This document shows, in pieces, positions 45,501-55,669 of a stretch of 64,000 bases of DNA (position 1 is the first letter of the stretch; each line of letters opens with the position of its first letter). The position numbers and the translations under genes were made by a program. The notes under the pieces were generated by a model. That model was not told the origin of the DNA, made no database searches, and was given only the letters and a program-made list of their open reading frames with translations. The DNA lies in NCBI GenBank assembly GCA_037126765.1, contig JBBCBC010000026.1, positions 9,102,418-9,166,417 of the forward strand, given 5' to 3'. This stretch comes from Stenogyne calaminthoides. Lineage: Eukaryota > Streptophyta > Magnoliopsida > Lamiales > Lamiaceae.

Positions 45501-47041
45501 GGAAAAAAATCATGAAATGCATATAAAACAGGGGTGAAGGAATGGTGATTCCAATTTTTTGCGTTTTAAAGTCCATGTGTTGTGTTTTGCTTATAATCGA
45601 ATGCATATGACAAGATAAGAACATAAAGCAATAAAGAACACAACAAAGTATAGTGGTTCGGAGACTCAAGCTCCTACTTCCACTCTCCCTGTTCCTAGGG
45701 AAATTCCTTCAAACGGGACTTATCTCCCTCCACGGGATTGCCTACAGATATTTAACGAGCTCTCACTCAAACTGGACTTATCACCCTTTCGGGCTCTCCT
45801 CTGGACTTATCACCCTCCACGGGATCGCCTACAAGCTTTCAGGTTAACTCACTGTAGGTTACTCACTTCTTCTACCTTGAGTTTTCTGGCTGACTCACTG
45901 CAGCTTACTAACTCTTTATAACTCCACACAAAGTACCTAACAATAGGGTTTGGGTTTGGTTGATGTCTCCAACTAGGTTAAGATTTTCCCTTACATTTGT
46001 TTAGCCTCAATGCTAAGGTTGGGAAAATCTCTCTAAGCTTAGGATATATCTTGGGTTGCTTAGATTGGGTGGTTTTAGAACACTCATGGATGTATTTGTA
46101 TATCTACAAACTTGTGTTCTATGGTGGGAATGCTTGAGTATATGTCTTCTTGGCTCTGTAGCATCTTATGCCACATTCTCCACACTCTCCACACTTTAGA
46201 ATGATGAAAGACCTTGTATTTATAGTGTGGATTTGAATGTTACCGTTGGAGAGAATCACATTCAAATCCATACTATTCTGTAAGTTCTGCAGCTTTTTCA
46301 GGCTGGTTGTCTTCCTCTCATTGGTCCACGTCAGCTGAATCTAACGGCTATATTCTTCAGGAACTTCTGAGTCTTCAGGATTCTCTGAGTCTCAGGTTCT
46401 CTGAGTCTTCAGATTCTTCTGAGTCTCAGGTTTCTCTGAGTCTTCAGTGTCTTCAGTGACATACTGAGTCTCAGGTTACTTCTACTCAGGATTCTTGATT
46501 CAGCAGACTTCTCTTCAGCGGACCTTGTCTGATCAGGCATACTGACACTCAGGCTGACTGAGTTCAGTTCTTCTGAATTCAGACATCCTGACCCTCAGGT
46601 CACTTTTACTTACTGACCCTCAGGTCACTTGACTCAGGTTATCTGATTTCTTCTTGCCTGATCTGATCAGCTCGACTGATCAGATCAACACATCTTCAGG
46701 TCAACATATCAGGATAGCATCAGGTCAGTTGCATCAAGTAATTAGCATATCTGATCTCAATCACGTCTGATCTCGATTAGTCTCATTTGCTCCTCTTCTG
46801 ATCTGCAACCTTCTCTTCTGATTTGCACAGCTCATCAGTTAATTCGGAAATCATCTAACTCATCTGATCTCGATCAGTCTCGTCTGCAGCCTTGTCTGAT
46901 CTCGATCATCTTCGTCTAATTTCGTGAGTTCCCCCTCAACTTGTTCTTTCGTTCCCCTTCAACTTGTTATCTGTAAATTAGCTTCAATAACACAAGTTGA
47001 TAATGTTTTGGCATAATTCATCAAAACTAAAATATCCCAAC
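45500..47041 (-). repeat. C2: C-family LTR, minus strand, inserted in a B LTR
   Basis: It starts (minus strand) TGTTGGGATATT at 47041. The TATA box is the reverse complement of 46217-46224, and the 'AACCACTATA' and GGGAT..AAGTCC segments match C1. It contains many CTGAGTC/CTCAGG repeats at about 46340-46640. The right boundary is exact: the next base begins the B LTR half TCACACTTAG. The left end is uncertain because no LTR terminus plus minus-strand PBS could be recognised. Confidence 0.7.
46330..46700 (-). repeat. CTGAGTCT/TCAGG-rich tandem block in LTR C2
   Basis: Dense imperfect repeats of TCTGAGTCTTCAGG / CTGACCCTCAGGTCA lie upstream of the minus-strand TATA box. They are comparable in composition to the CTGAAGACTCAG array of the SIRE LTR. 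Confidence 0.6.
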
Positions 47042-47742
47042 ATCACACTTAGCCACAAAGTCTAAGTTGACGTGCATCGGCCGATGACTTTGATCCAATT
47101 ATGATGAGAAGATGAGTATTCTCTCTAAATCCACATTGAGAAATGAATCATATTCTTGGCTCAACTACCACGCACATGCACTTCGTGATGAAACCAATCC
47201 AAGCCATATCTACCCATAGACGGGTGCAAGCGTCGGTCATGGTCAAAGTTCATCACTCCACACATGTCGTGCGTATTGACCTCAAGTCAAAAGAGTATCG
47301 CATCGCTCCCACTAACCGAGACACCCGTAGATACATATAGTAGAAATACATCAAAAAGTTTCTCGGATGGGTATACCAATACCCTCTAAGGTATTTGTGC
47401 ATCCATCATGAGATACCTAATATCTCGTAGTAAGTGAGATCTTACTACACTCTCAAAGAGTATGATACAGATCGCACACCAATCTCTATTGCATCATCAA
47501 CATCTCATTCTTGATGATCCTTGATCGGGGCTATTTGAGAATCATTCTTAAGTCATCTGAGTTCTCACAACCTCAATGATAGCAATGACTCATGGGAACA
47601 TTTGTATGAATAAATGCAAACAATCAAATATAATATTCATACAAGTGTATTGCCATACATTAATATTAAATGATCTATAATATTAAATCAAACTGAATAT
47701 CATCGAGTATTATGTCCTTACAATAGGACACTAACACTAACA
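47042..47742 (-). repeat. B2 3' LTR, proximal half
   Basis: Equal to 56564-57272 of the middle LTR. It joins the PPT at 47743. A 10-bp piece (GATTGTCTCT) present in other copies near the LTR start is missing. Together with 32279-33170 it makes a complete LTR of about 1.6 kb. Confidence 0.88.
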
Positions 47743-47757
47743 ATCTCCCACTTGGAC
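47743..47757 (-). other. B2 polypurine tract
   Basis: ATCTCCCACTTGGAC on + (GTCCAAGTGGGAGAT on the minus strand), adjacent to the LTR start. Confidence 0.8.
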
Positions 47758-47889
47758 TAGAGTTAATCACCAACATGTCTAACCCCTAGACCATTAAATG
47801 TCTAGTGTGTACATGAACACTTAGTGTTTCGGTGAATAGATCTTCCAAATTAAATATGTGGGAATACATTTTAATTCCATTTCTCCTAT

Positions 47890-48475
47890 CCTTATGATCT
47901 CTCGGATCAAATGATAAGCCTGGGTACATGCCTCTTTATGTTTGTTGATCTCGGTTCCTTGATTCCGCATTCGCACCAATGTTGTCTCAATATAACTTTA
48001 TTAGACAATTGACACTCGGAACTACCCCTAGTTCTCTTAAGAACTATAAAATCTAGACAGCCACCGTAAGGCTTCTGATACAACAATGTACTCAACTTCG
48101 GTTGTTGAATCTACGATCGACTTGCTTGGAACTATTCCAACTGACCGCCTCATTATTGAGTAAAATGTAATCTGACTGTTATTTGTAATCATCGCAATCG
48201 GATTGGAAACTTGTGTCAGCATAACCAGTCACTACCTGTTCTGACCATCCACCGTAGACAAGGAAACATTCTTTAGTTTGTCTAAGATACCTCAGAATGG
48301 TCTTGACAGCAATCCAGTGAGACTCACCCGAATTCTGTTGGTATCTACCAGTGATGTTGATAGTGTAGGCCACGTTTGGCCTCGTGCAAGTCATGGCGTA
48401 CATGATTGACCCAATTGCATATGCATATTGGACATCTTTCATGTGCTTGATATCAGCTTTCAACATAAAGGACAA
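47890..48475 (-). pseudogene. B2 RNase H remnant
   Basis: Motifs on the minus strand: GSIMYAMTCTRPNVAYTI near 48400, GRYQQNSGESHW near 48330, GYADTSFQSD near 48215 and STTEVEYIV near 48095. Two frame changes (near 48180 and 48040) break it. More complete at its start than in B1. Confidence 0.78.
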
Positions 48476-49330
48476 TCCTTCTTTGATAGCTTTATCCCAT
48501 GATTTGCCGATAGAGACCCTCTCTTAGAGTTCTCCATTGCAAAACGCTTCAACACCTTGTCTACATAGGTGGACTGTGACAGCCTCAACATCTTCTTGGA
48601 TCTATCTATGTGGATCTTGATCCCTAAGATGTAGCAGACTTCACCAAGATCCCTCATCATGAAGGTCTTTGAAAACAAATCTTTAACGGACTGCATTAAC
48701 GGGATATTGTTTCCCAAGATCAATATGTCATTGACATACATGATTATGAAAATAATATTCTTCCTGTTGCGTTTACAATAAATGCAAGGATCTTCCGAAT
48801 TTCTGATGAAGTCAAAAGACTTGATAGCTTCATCAAATTGGATATTCCAACTCCTAGAAGCTTGCTTCAATCCATAAATGGATCTCTTTAGCTTGCATAC
48901 TAGATTAGAATTTGGCTTAGATATAAAACCTTCCGGTTGAGTCATAAACACTTCATTATCAATGTTTCCATTGAGGAAAGTTGTTTTGACATCCATATAC
49001 CAAATCTCATAATCATAGTGTGCTGCTATCTCAAGTAAAATTCGAATGGACTTGATCTTTGCAACTGGTGAGAAGGTCTTATCATAGTCAATGCCTTCGC
49101 GTTGACTATAACCTTAGCCACCAACCTAGCTTTGTAGGTTTGTACTTTGCCATTTGCATCAGTCTTACGTTTGAAGACTTATTTGCAACATATGGGTCTA
49201 ACCCCTTTAGGCAACTCAACCAAGTCCCAGACTTAATTGGTGTACATCGAGTCCATCTCGGATTTCATGGCTTCATGCCACTTCCCTGGATCAATATCTG
49301 ATATTGCTTCAGAATGAGTTCCTCCAAGAG
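48460..49330 (-). pseudogene. B2 reverse transcriptase (YVND active site)
   Basis: The frame 48996-48460 (178 codons) contains MDVKTTFLNGN, KRSIYGLKQASRSW and an active-site box that reads MYVNDILIL: the first Asp of YVDD is Asn, which should abolish polymerisation. Upstream (49000-49300) WHEAMKSEM-like and KARLVAKGYSQ-like sequences occur in broken frames. An adjacent deletion or shift removes the continuous link to the integrase C-terminus. Confidence 0.82.
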
Positions 49331-50291
49331 GTAACATATCTATTGGGCAGATTACGATTCCTAGTTGACTTACGGAGCTGTGGTTGTGCAAGCTGTACAT
49401 TTTGCGTGAAAATTTTGTGGTGCATCGATTTCATCAATGTCCGGAGAGTCATCAAGAGCTATACTTTTAGATGCCTCTTGGGCGGGTGTTTGAACTATGT
49501 TGTTCACATTCAGCCCACTTAGAGGTTCTTGCACTGGCAAGCCTACTCCAATTACGCTCCCACTGGCTGAAAGACGAGCACCTAGTGAAAGACTCCCACC
49601 GTGAAAGTTGTTGAATGCTCCCACTGATTCCTGTCATGTTGCTTTGACAAGATATCAGTCTCTTTGCTAATTTGTGGTTCTTGAATTTCTTCAAGTTCTA
49701 TCAGCTTACGACCTTGTTCCTTAAAGACATAGTCTTCTTCGAGGAAATTGGTCTGCCTAGAAACAATCACTGATTATTTCTCAGGTAGATAGAAGTAATA
49801 TCCTTTAGTTTCCTTAGGATATCCCACAAAGTAACCTTTTTCACCTTTGGATTCCAACTTGTCGGTAAGCATCTTTTTCACAATCACGGGGCAACCCCAT
49901 GTTTTGATATGTGTAAAAGTTGGCTTCTTGCCACACCATAGTCCATATGGTGTATACTCAACCGATTTAGATGAAATCCTATTCAGAATGTAGATTGAGG
50001 TTTGTAACGCGTATCCCCTAAGAATGTTGGAAGATAGGAAAAGCTCATCATGGACCTCACCATGTCTAACAGGATTTGGTTTCTTCTCTCGGACACAGCG
50101 GTCATCTGAGGTGTTCCGGGAGTAGTCCATTGTGACTGGATTCCATGTAACTTCAAGTAATCAGTGAATTCCAAGCTAAGGTATTCACCTCCTCGATCCG
50201 ATCGAAGAGTCTTGATACTCTTACCAAGTTGCTTCTCTACTTCAGCCTTAAACTCTTTGAATTTCTCAAAAGATTCGAATTTGTGTTTTAT
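49331..50291 (-). pseudogene. B2 integrase C-terminal part and linker
   Basis: RSDRGGEY near 50200 and SERRNQ near 50085 give the second Asp and the Glu of the triad. ILNRISSKS, THIKTWGCP and GYFVGYPKETKG follow down to about 49775, then the acidic linker (EELEEIQEP-like) to 49400. The sequence stops at 50291, exactly at the inversion breakpoint; the first part of the integrase is on the plus strand ending at 55610. Confidence 0.82.
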
Positions 50292-51334
50292 AATTGTTTT
50301 TATTAAAATCGATGGGGCACGATTATTAGAAACCGCACCTCTTTTTTTGCTTTGTTTGTTGTTTCGGGCTTCGTCTCCCTTGCCCAGCTCTTAGGGTTTC
50401 CCCTTGCTTGGGGTCACGCCGCCGCACTGTAAAAATCGAACGTTCTCGATCGGCGGTGCTATGCCGCGTCGCTGAAGGCCGGTGCTAGGCACCGTGCCTC
50501 GCATCGCGCGCGGTAGCCCGCGGTCCGATATGAGATGACCTCATCATCTCCGACCTAATTTCATTTTAGAGACGCTCTCGTTCCAAGCTTGATTCGTGGT
50601 GGTGCCCCACCGATTCTCTCCGATTTTGATTCTCGTCGCTTGATTGCTCTCAGGACTTGGCCGATGTGCCTGTCTCGATGCGTTCAAGGCGGTGCGTCAC
50701 TGGATTAGGGAAGAGTTAGTGGTGATGCACTGCCGACTCGATTGGTTTTCCGACAAGCGATCTGGTTTCGAACCAGTTTCGCTCGAAGGGGATGCGGCAC
50801 CATGCAGCCCCCTTCTGCCATGCTCATTTGCAACGACGAGCCGCCCGCACGCTAGGCGTGACATTGGCAGCTCGCGTCATCTCGATTGGCCGTGATCCAC
50901 GCTGCTGTCTGATTTTGATTTCCTTTTGGTGCTTCGAACACTGAATCTGGACTTTCTGTTTTGGGTTCTTGTTTCGATGTTCATGGTTGATTAATTCGAT
51001 TAATTGATGAAATTGAAATTCTGAAACTTTCTGTTGATTTTGGTGTTTGGAATTTTCGGATAGGATTCGATTTGGGAGGGTGATGATGTTGGGGGCTGTT
51101 CTGCAAATTTGATTTGGGACAGGCCCTCCCATGTAATTTTGGAAATTGCACCTGAGCCCCTAAATAACAAATAATTAAAATTGGATTAAAGGTTGGACCG
51201 TAATGGTATAATTAATTGGATTAATTATTGAAGTTTAATAATTTGAAAATTAAATTTAAAATTGGATTTTAAAATTTGTTTTAAAAGAATTATTAAATCT
51301 CACTAAAATGCATTAGTTGGACTAATGACTTAAT
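50292..51334 (+). other. B2 5' leader, inverted segment, with GC-rich block
   Basis: This is the leader of family B in + orientation. ATTAAAATCGATGGGGCACG near 50310 matches B3 (reverse) near 61790. A GC-rich block at about 50370-50900 follows, then GGGGGCTGTTCTGCAAATTT and GCACCTGAGCCCCTAAATAA, shared with B3. ORFs here do not recur in the other copies. Confidence 0.75.
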
Positions 51335-51336
51335 TA
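51335..51336 (+). repeat. TA target-site duplication of the pogo element (left)
   Basis: TA precedes the inverted repeat CAGTAAAACCTC. The partner is at 53514-53515. The empty site (CTTAATTAATT) is seen in B1 near 3570 and in B3 near 60755. Confidence 0.88.
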
Positions 51337-51360
51337 CAGTAAAACCTCGTTAAATTAATA
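51337..51360 (+). repeat. Pogo left terminal inverted repeat
   Basis: 24 bp, pairing with 53490-53513 at all but two positions (GT versus TA after CAGTAAAACCTC). Confidence 0.9.
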
Positions 51361-51564
51361 CTCGATAAATTAATAACCTCACTAAAACTAATAATTTGTC
51401 CGGTCCCAAGTTGGGACTAGTACAAATTTGGGACCCAATCAATAAAATTATAAGATAATAATTTTTTTGAGATCTCAGTGTATATATATTGGTCCCGACG
51501 AAACTATAAATTTATAATTATTAAAAATAATCCATATACATATATATGATGCACTTAAATATTC

Positions 51565-53129
51565 TTAAGACAACTTAGTAAAATAAGAATCTACTGTAAC
51601 TTGCTTTTTCTTGAACTTCAAATCTATGTTCATCTCATCTTTAAATCTCCTTACTGCACCCAATAGTTGTGGCGTTGTCTTCTCGTACTGCAACAAAAAG
51701 TTATGAAGAGTTGTTGATGCTTGCAATGCTTCTTTTAGAGCGACCGGTTCCAAAGCTATTGAATCATCCTCTGCTTCACATCTTCCAAATTATGAATGAC
51801 ATCGGCCACTATCTCTTCTAGACTCTGAACTTCGTGACATTGATTATTTTCACCCGAAAAGTCGAGCAATTGATTCACATCAATTTTGTGGTGATATTGC
51901 ATACCGGTGATCAAATTATCAAGCTCACGAATGTCTTCTCCAAGAGTTGCATCATTTGCACTTGAGTCGCTTTGATTTTCCGAGCGAATTTTGCAGTTTC
52001 GAAAGCAATTGGCTATTGCTTCTTGATGAACATTTTCGGTCCAAGCTGACACTGTCATATTGATAGCATCTAAAACATTGATCTTTTCTGGAGATGGTAT
52101 GTCTAACTCATAGCCTTCCAAAATCTTACGGTAAAATCTTTTGCGGTAATACATTTTGAAGGCTCTTATTATGCCGGCATCACATGGTTGAATTTTTGAG
52201 GTCATGTTTGGGGGTAGGAAAAATAACTCGATGTTTCGTAAACCTTGAATATTGTTTGAATGAGATGGACAGTTATCTACTACCAAAAGAATTTTTCTTC
52301 CATGCATTTGTTCATCCAGCCAACGAACATATTCTTCGAAAAGCACTCCAGTCATCCAAGCTCTCTTGTTGGCACGGTATTGACATTTATAGCTATTCAT
52401 ATTGACATTCTTAAAACAACGGGGCTTTGCATACTTACCAATAATCCATAGAGGAATTTTTTCAGAGCCATCTTCATTGCAACAAATAAAAATTGTCAAC
52501 CTCTCCTTATCTTGTTTTCCACCTTCAAGTTACTTTGTTGCAAGTGAATAATCAGCCTGTAACCTGTAAAACAAACCAGTTTCATCCATATTAAAAACAT
52601 CTTTCCTTGGAAATTGATCAATTTTTTCCCTAATGGACTCCAATTTATTCTCCATATCATGCATGTCGACTGATCCACTCTCTCCGAAATGGCGATATGA
52701 TTTGATACCATGCCTTGATTTGAATTTCTCAAGCCAACCTTGTGAAAGGCGATGATCTGCGGGATCCTCTGGATGTAAAAGCTTAAGCGACTCATTTGCC
52801 TTCTCTAAGATTAGCTCCCCGGTTATATTCACACGCTCTTGATGTTGGAGAAACCACTCATAAACAACCTTCTCAAGGTCCGGATACTTGGCTGATTTCT
52901 GACGCTTAGACGAACCACCTTTCTTAAAGTCAGATGATAGGAATTATGCAGATCTCTTAAGAGTGTTCGAAATTGTTGCTTGGCTAACTTTCAAATTGAA
53001 AGATTTTTCAACCCATTTCACCAAATCATTCTGAGTGCATCCAGGTTGATCTCTCTTATACTCACATAACATCTTTCGTTGTTGGTTGGTCATTGTTGAT
53101 TTTTGAATTCCTTTTAGATGAGTAGCCAT
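51565..53129 (-). pseudogene. Pogo-like transposase (CENP-B type HTH plus DDE_1), disrupted
   Basis: About 520 codons. The start MATHLKGIQK lies at 53129. An N-terminal helix-turn-helix (QRKMLCEYKRDQPGCTQNDL..) resembles CENP-B N-terminal domains. A second Tc5/CENP-B type HTH follows (LSQGWLEKFKSRHGI near 52740). The DDE_1 catalytic domain has Asp in FNMDETGLFY near 52595, Asp in LLVVDNCPSH near 52285 and Asp in QPCDAGIIRAFK near 52175, with 31 residues between the last two. TAA stops near 52944 and 52527 and a frameshift near 51760 are the only breaks. It catalysed cut-and-paste movement at TA sites. No introns seen. Confidence 0.9.
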
Positions 53130-53489
53130 TTTTGTGTGTGATTTACCAAGATTTCAATGGATAAATATATAGTGCTGATTTCTATCCATGATTCAATGCA
53201 CAAATGTTAGTCCAATGAACCATATTTTTGTATTTTCCAAAACCAATTAATTTTAACAAGTCATTCCAACTTCCATGTGAGTTTGTATTCATGGAATTCT
53301 ACTAGTACATTTATATTTTAACTTAATTTTCATCAATAACTATGCATGTATACTTAAAGTTATTCAAAGAATTTGGAACTTTGAAGGTCAACTGTGCATA
53401 TACGTTAAAACCTCTTTAAATTAATAAATTATTAATTTATCGATATAATAATATCTCTATAAATTAATAAAATCCTCCGGTCCCAAAGT

Positions 53490-53513
53490 TATTAATTTAT
53501 AGAGGTTTTACTG
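53490..53513 (-). repeat. Pogo right terminal inverted repeat
   Basis: Complement begins CAGTAAAACCTC. Followed by TA at 53514-53515. Confidence 0.9.
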
Positions 53514-53515
53514 TA

Positions 53516-54404
53516 ATTGGATTAATTAAAGGTCAAAATTTTAAAATTGGATTTTAAAATTATAGTTTAAATGATTAAACGAGTTATTAATTCTCACTTG
53601 GTTAACGTGTTTTACATTCTGTTAACGCCTTTTACGTCCGCATTATAATTGTTTAGGTAGGCGGCGCTCAATACTTGTCGGACCGTATCATTGTTTGGGA
53701 AGACGACGCCCATATAAGTGTTAGTCCGTGTGAAATCATGTTTGGGTAGGCGGCGCCCAATAATTTCTCAAATGTGATATAGATTAATATGTTGGATCTC
53801 GATTAAGCAATTAATACCCCGCCTTTAAAACGTTCCTCACTAAAATATGGTTTTCTCATTAATTTGATAAGATGTCTTCCATCAAAATTAAAAGTAAACC
53901 GGAGATTTCGTTCCAATGAGTACGTAAAGACCCTCGTCTTTTGCTCGTATCTACATCTAACGGGACTTTTATAGGGACATGTAATGTTGCCGCTTGATGG
54001 TTGTAAACCAACTTTACTTTCTTTCGCTAGCCCTCGTGGGGAACAAAGGGTAAGTGACATCAGTCGAACTAGGTTCGACAAACTAGGAATTACAGTTTTG
54101 CAATTGGTTTGGAGACCTACCAGTTACGCTATTGTAATGATTAGCCCGCGCTGGGATTATGATAGTAGGAATATAGATCCTAGTCCATTATAATTTATAT
54201 TTGATATAAATTCATACTTTTCAGATGAGGTCGTTAAGTATGTGAAAATAATGGAGACAAAATAAACACAAAAGAAAGGCCATGTTTATTTTGATTGCTG
54301 AATATTGATCATAGGAATTATGTGTTTAATTCCCATTTTATTTTATTTCTCTTGGTTGGTTGAAATGTATAACTGTTATTAAGATGTGTTTTGGAAACAA
54401 ACTA
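53516..54404 (+). other. B2 5' leader, second part (inverted segment)
   Basis: Matches B1 3600-4500. It includes the three GGCGCC-type units at 53651-53760, two of which carry point changes. No ORF recurs between copies. Confidence 0.78.
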
Positions 54405-54893
54405 AATTGGCTAGGCCAAATTTTCTGGACTGGCACCGAAACATGTGTTTGGTGCTAAGGCAAGAAAAGATTGAGTACGTGTTGGACACGTATATCCCTG
54501 TTACCCTTAAGGCTGGTACTCTGAGACAGCCACGTTTGACGTAGCAGCTCAGAAGAAGCATCAAGAGGATGCTTCCCAGGCTCAGTGTGTGATATTGCTC
54601 GGCATGACTCCCGATATGCTAAAGATGGGAAAATTTCAGATGCCGGTTAGCTAAAGAAGGGAAAATTTCATCTCATATGCTAATGACGATAGGCATAATT
54701 GAGAAACTTGGTAATTTAGGCATTAAGCTAAAAAACTAACGTTTTCATCTATGCCATCCTCAAGTTGCTCCCGGATTCATATTTTAGCTTCATTGTGAAC
54801 TATGCGACCGTGCCTGAACTTGACAACGTGCTCAAGACTTTTGAGTTCACTATCACTAAGACGGTGTTCAAAAGAAGGAGCAGGTAAACAAGG
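54405..54893 (+). pseudogene. B2 gag remnant (inverted segment)
   Basis: The capsid start NFLDWHRNM is recognisable near 54418. About 130 bp of the central part are missing after ATGACTCCCGATAT (near 54618) compared with B1 and B3. SSHMLMTIG near 54665 and a KTFEFTI-like end near 54840 remain in broken frames. Confidence 0.72.
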
Positions 54894-55610
54894 ATGTGTG
54901 CCTCTACTTTAAGTAGAAGAGGGCACCGGAAGAAGGACTGTAAGGTTTTGGTTGCTAAAAAGAAGATACTAGGTGCTTCTAGCAGTAGAACATGTATGTT
55001 TGTTATTAAGATAAACATGTCCACTAATAGCGTTAACGGCTTGGTATTGGATACCTCATGTGGCTCTGACATTTGCACTAATGTGTCATAGGGCAGTTAG
55101 GGCGAGTGAAGTCGTCTTACACGTGGAAACGGAGCAAGAGTTGCTAATTGAACGTGTGGGGACTTATGTGTCACACTTACCCTTTGGTTTTAGATTAGAA
55201 CTTAATGATTGTCATTTAGTTCTTTCTATTACTCGCAACATGTTTTTGTTGCATTATGGATATGATGTTCTTAATGTAAAAAATAAAAGACTCAAACTTA
55301 GTAATCATGAAAACCCGACTTACTTATGGCATTGTAGAACTTGATCATGTAAACGAGAAATGAATTGCAAGGTTAAGAAAGTTAAACTACTCAACTCCGT
55401 TCGACTGTGAGTCTTATGGAGATTGTGGATCTTATCTCATGGGAAAGATGATCAATAGACCCTTTTTCTGGGAAAGGGGTGCATGCCAAAGAAGTTCTAG
55501 AGTTGATCTACAACGATTTTTGTGGACCATTGTCCACTCTAGCTAGGGGTCACTTTAGATACTTCATCACTTTTACTGATGATTTCTCAAGATACGGATA
55601 CGTGTATCTT
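54894..55610 (+). pseudogene. B2 protease and integrase N-terminal part (inverted segment)
   Basis: A zinc-knuckle remnant RGHRKKDC lies near 54910. The protease motif reads LVLDTSCGSDICTNV near 55045, keeping the Asp-Thr pair but with Ser for Gly. Then HLPFGFRLELNDCHLV near 55175, the pre-integrase YLWHC near 55325, and the integrase start up to DDFSRYGYVYL near 55580-55610. The segment ends at the inversion breakpoint. Confidence 0.8.
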
Positions 55611-55656
55611 TAATTTAAAAAATAAGTTCTGATGCAATTAATAACGTGAGCCTGAA

Positions 55657-55668
55657 GCTCTGACACCA
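55657..55668 (-). other. B2 primer-binding site
   Basis: Minus strand TGGTGTCAGAGC, one change from TGGTATCAGAGC, one base after the LTR end at 55670. Confidence 0.88.
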
Positions 55669-55669
55669 C

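Larger units (their letters stand above)
51337..53513 (-). mobile_element. Pogo/Lemi1-like Tc1/mariner-superfamily DNA transposon (2177 bp)
   Basis: The terminal inverted repeats are CAGTAAAACCTC, two variable bases, then TAAATTAATA, at both ends (51337-51360 and the complement of 53490-53513), with TA duplications. It encodes a transposase on the minus strand (53129-51565). Length, TIR sequence and TA target fit the plant pogo-like elements Lemi1/Emigrant as I remember them. A-T rich subterminal repeats (TCGATAAATTAATAA, CCGGTCCCAA) occur inside both ends and may bind transposase. Confidence 0.92.
47743..55669 (-). mobile_element. B2 interior (with a 5.3-kb internal inversion and a pogo insertion)
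   Basis: RNase H, RT and the integrase C-terminal part lie on the minus strand at 47743-50291. The leader, gag, protease and integrase N-terminal part lie on the plus strand at 50292-55610. PBS and the first leader bases are again minus strand at 55611-55669. Flipping 50292-55610 restores the normal gene order and both local sequences seen in B3. Without the pogo element the interior is about 5.75 kb, as in B1. Confidence 0.87.
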
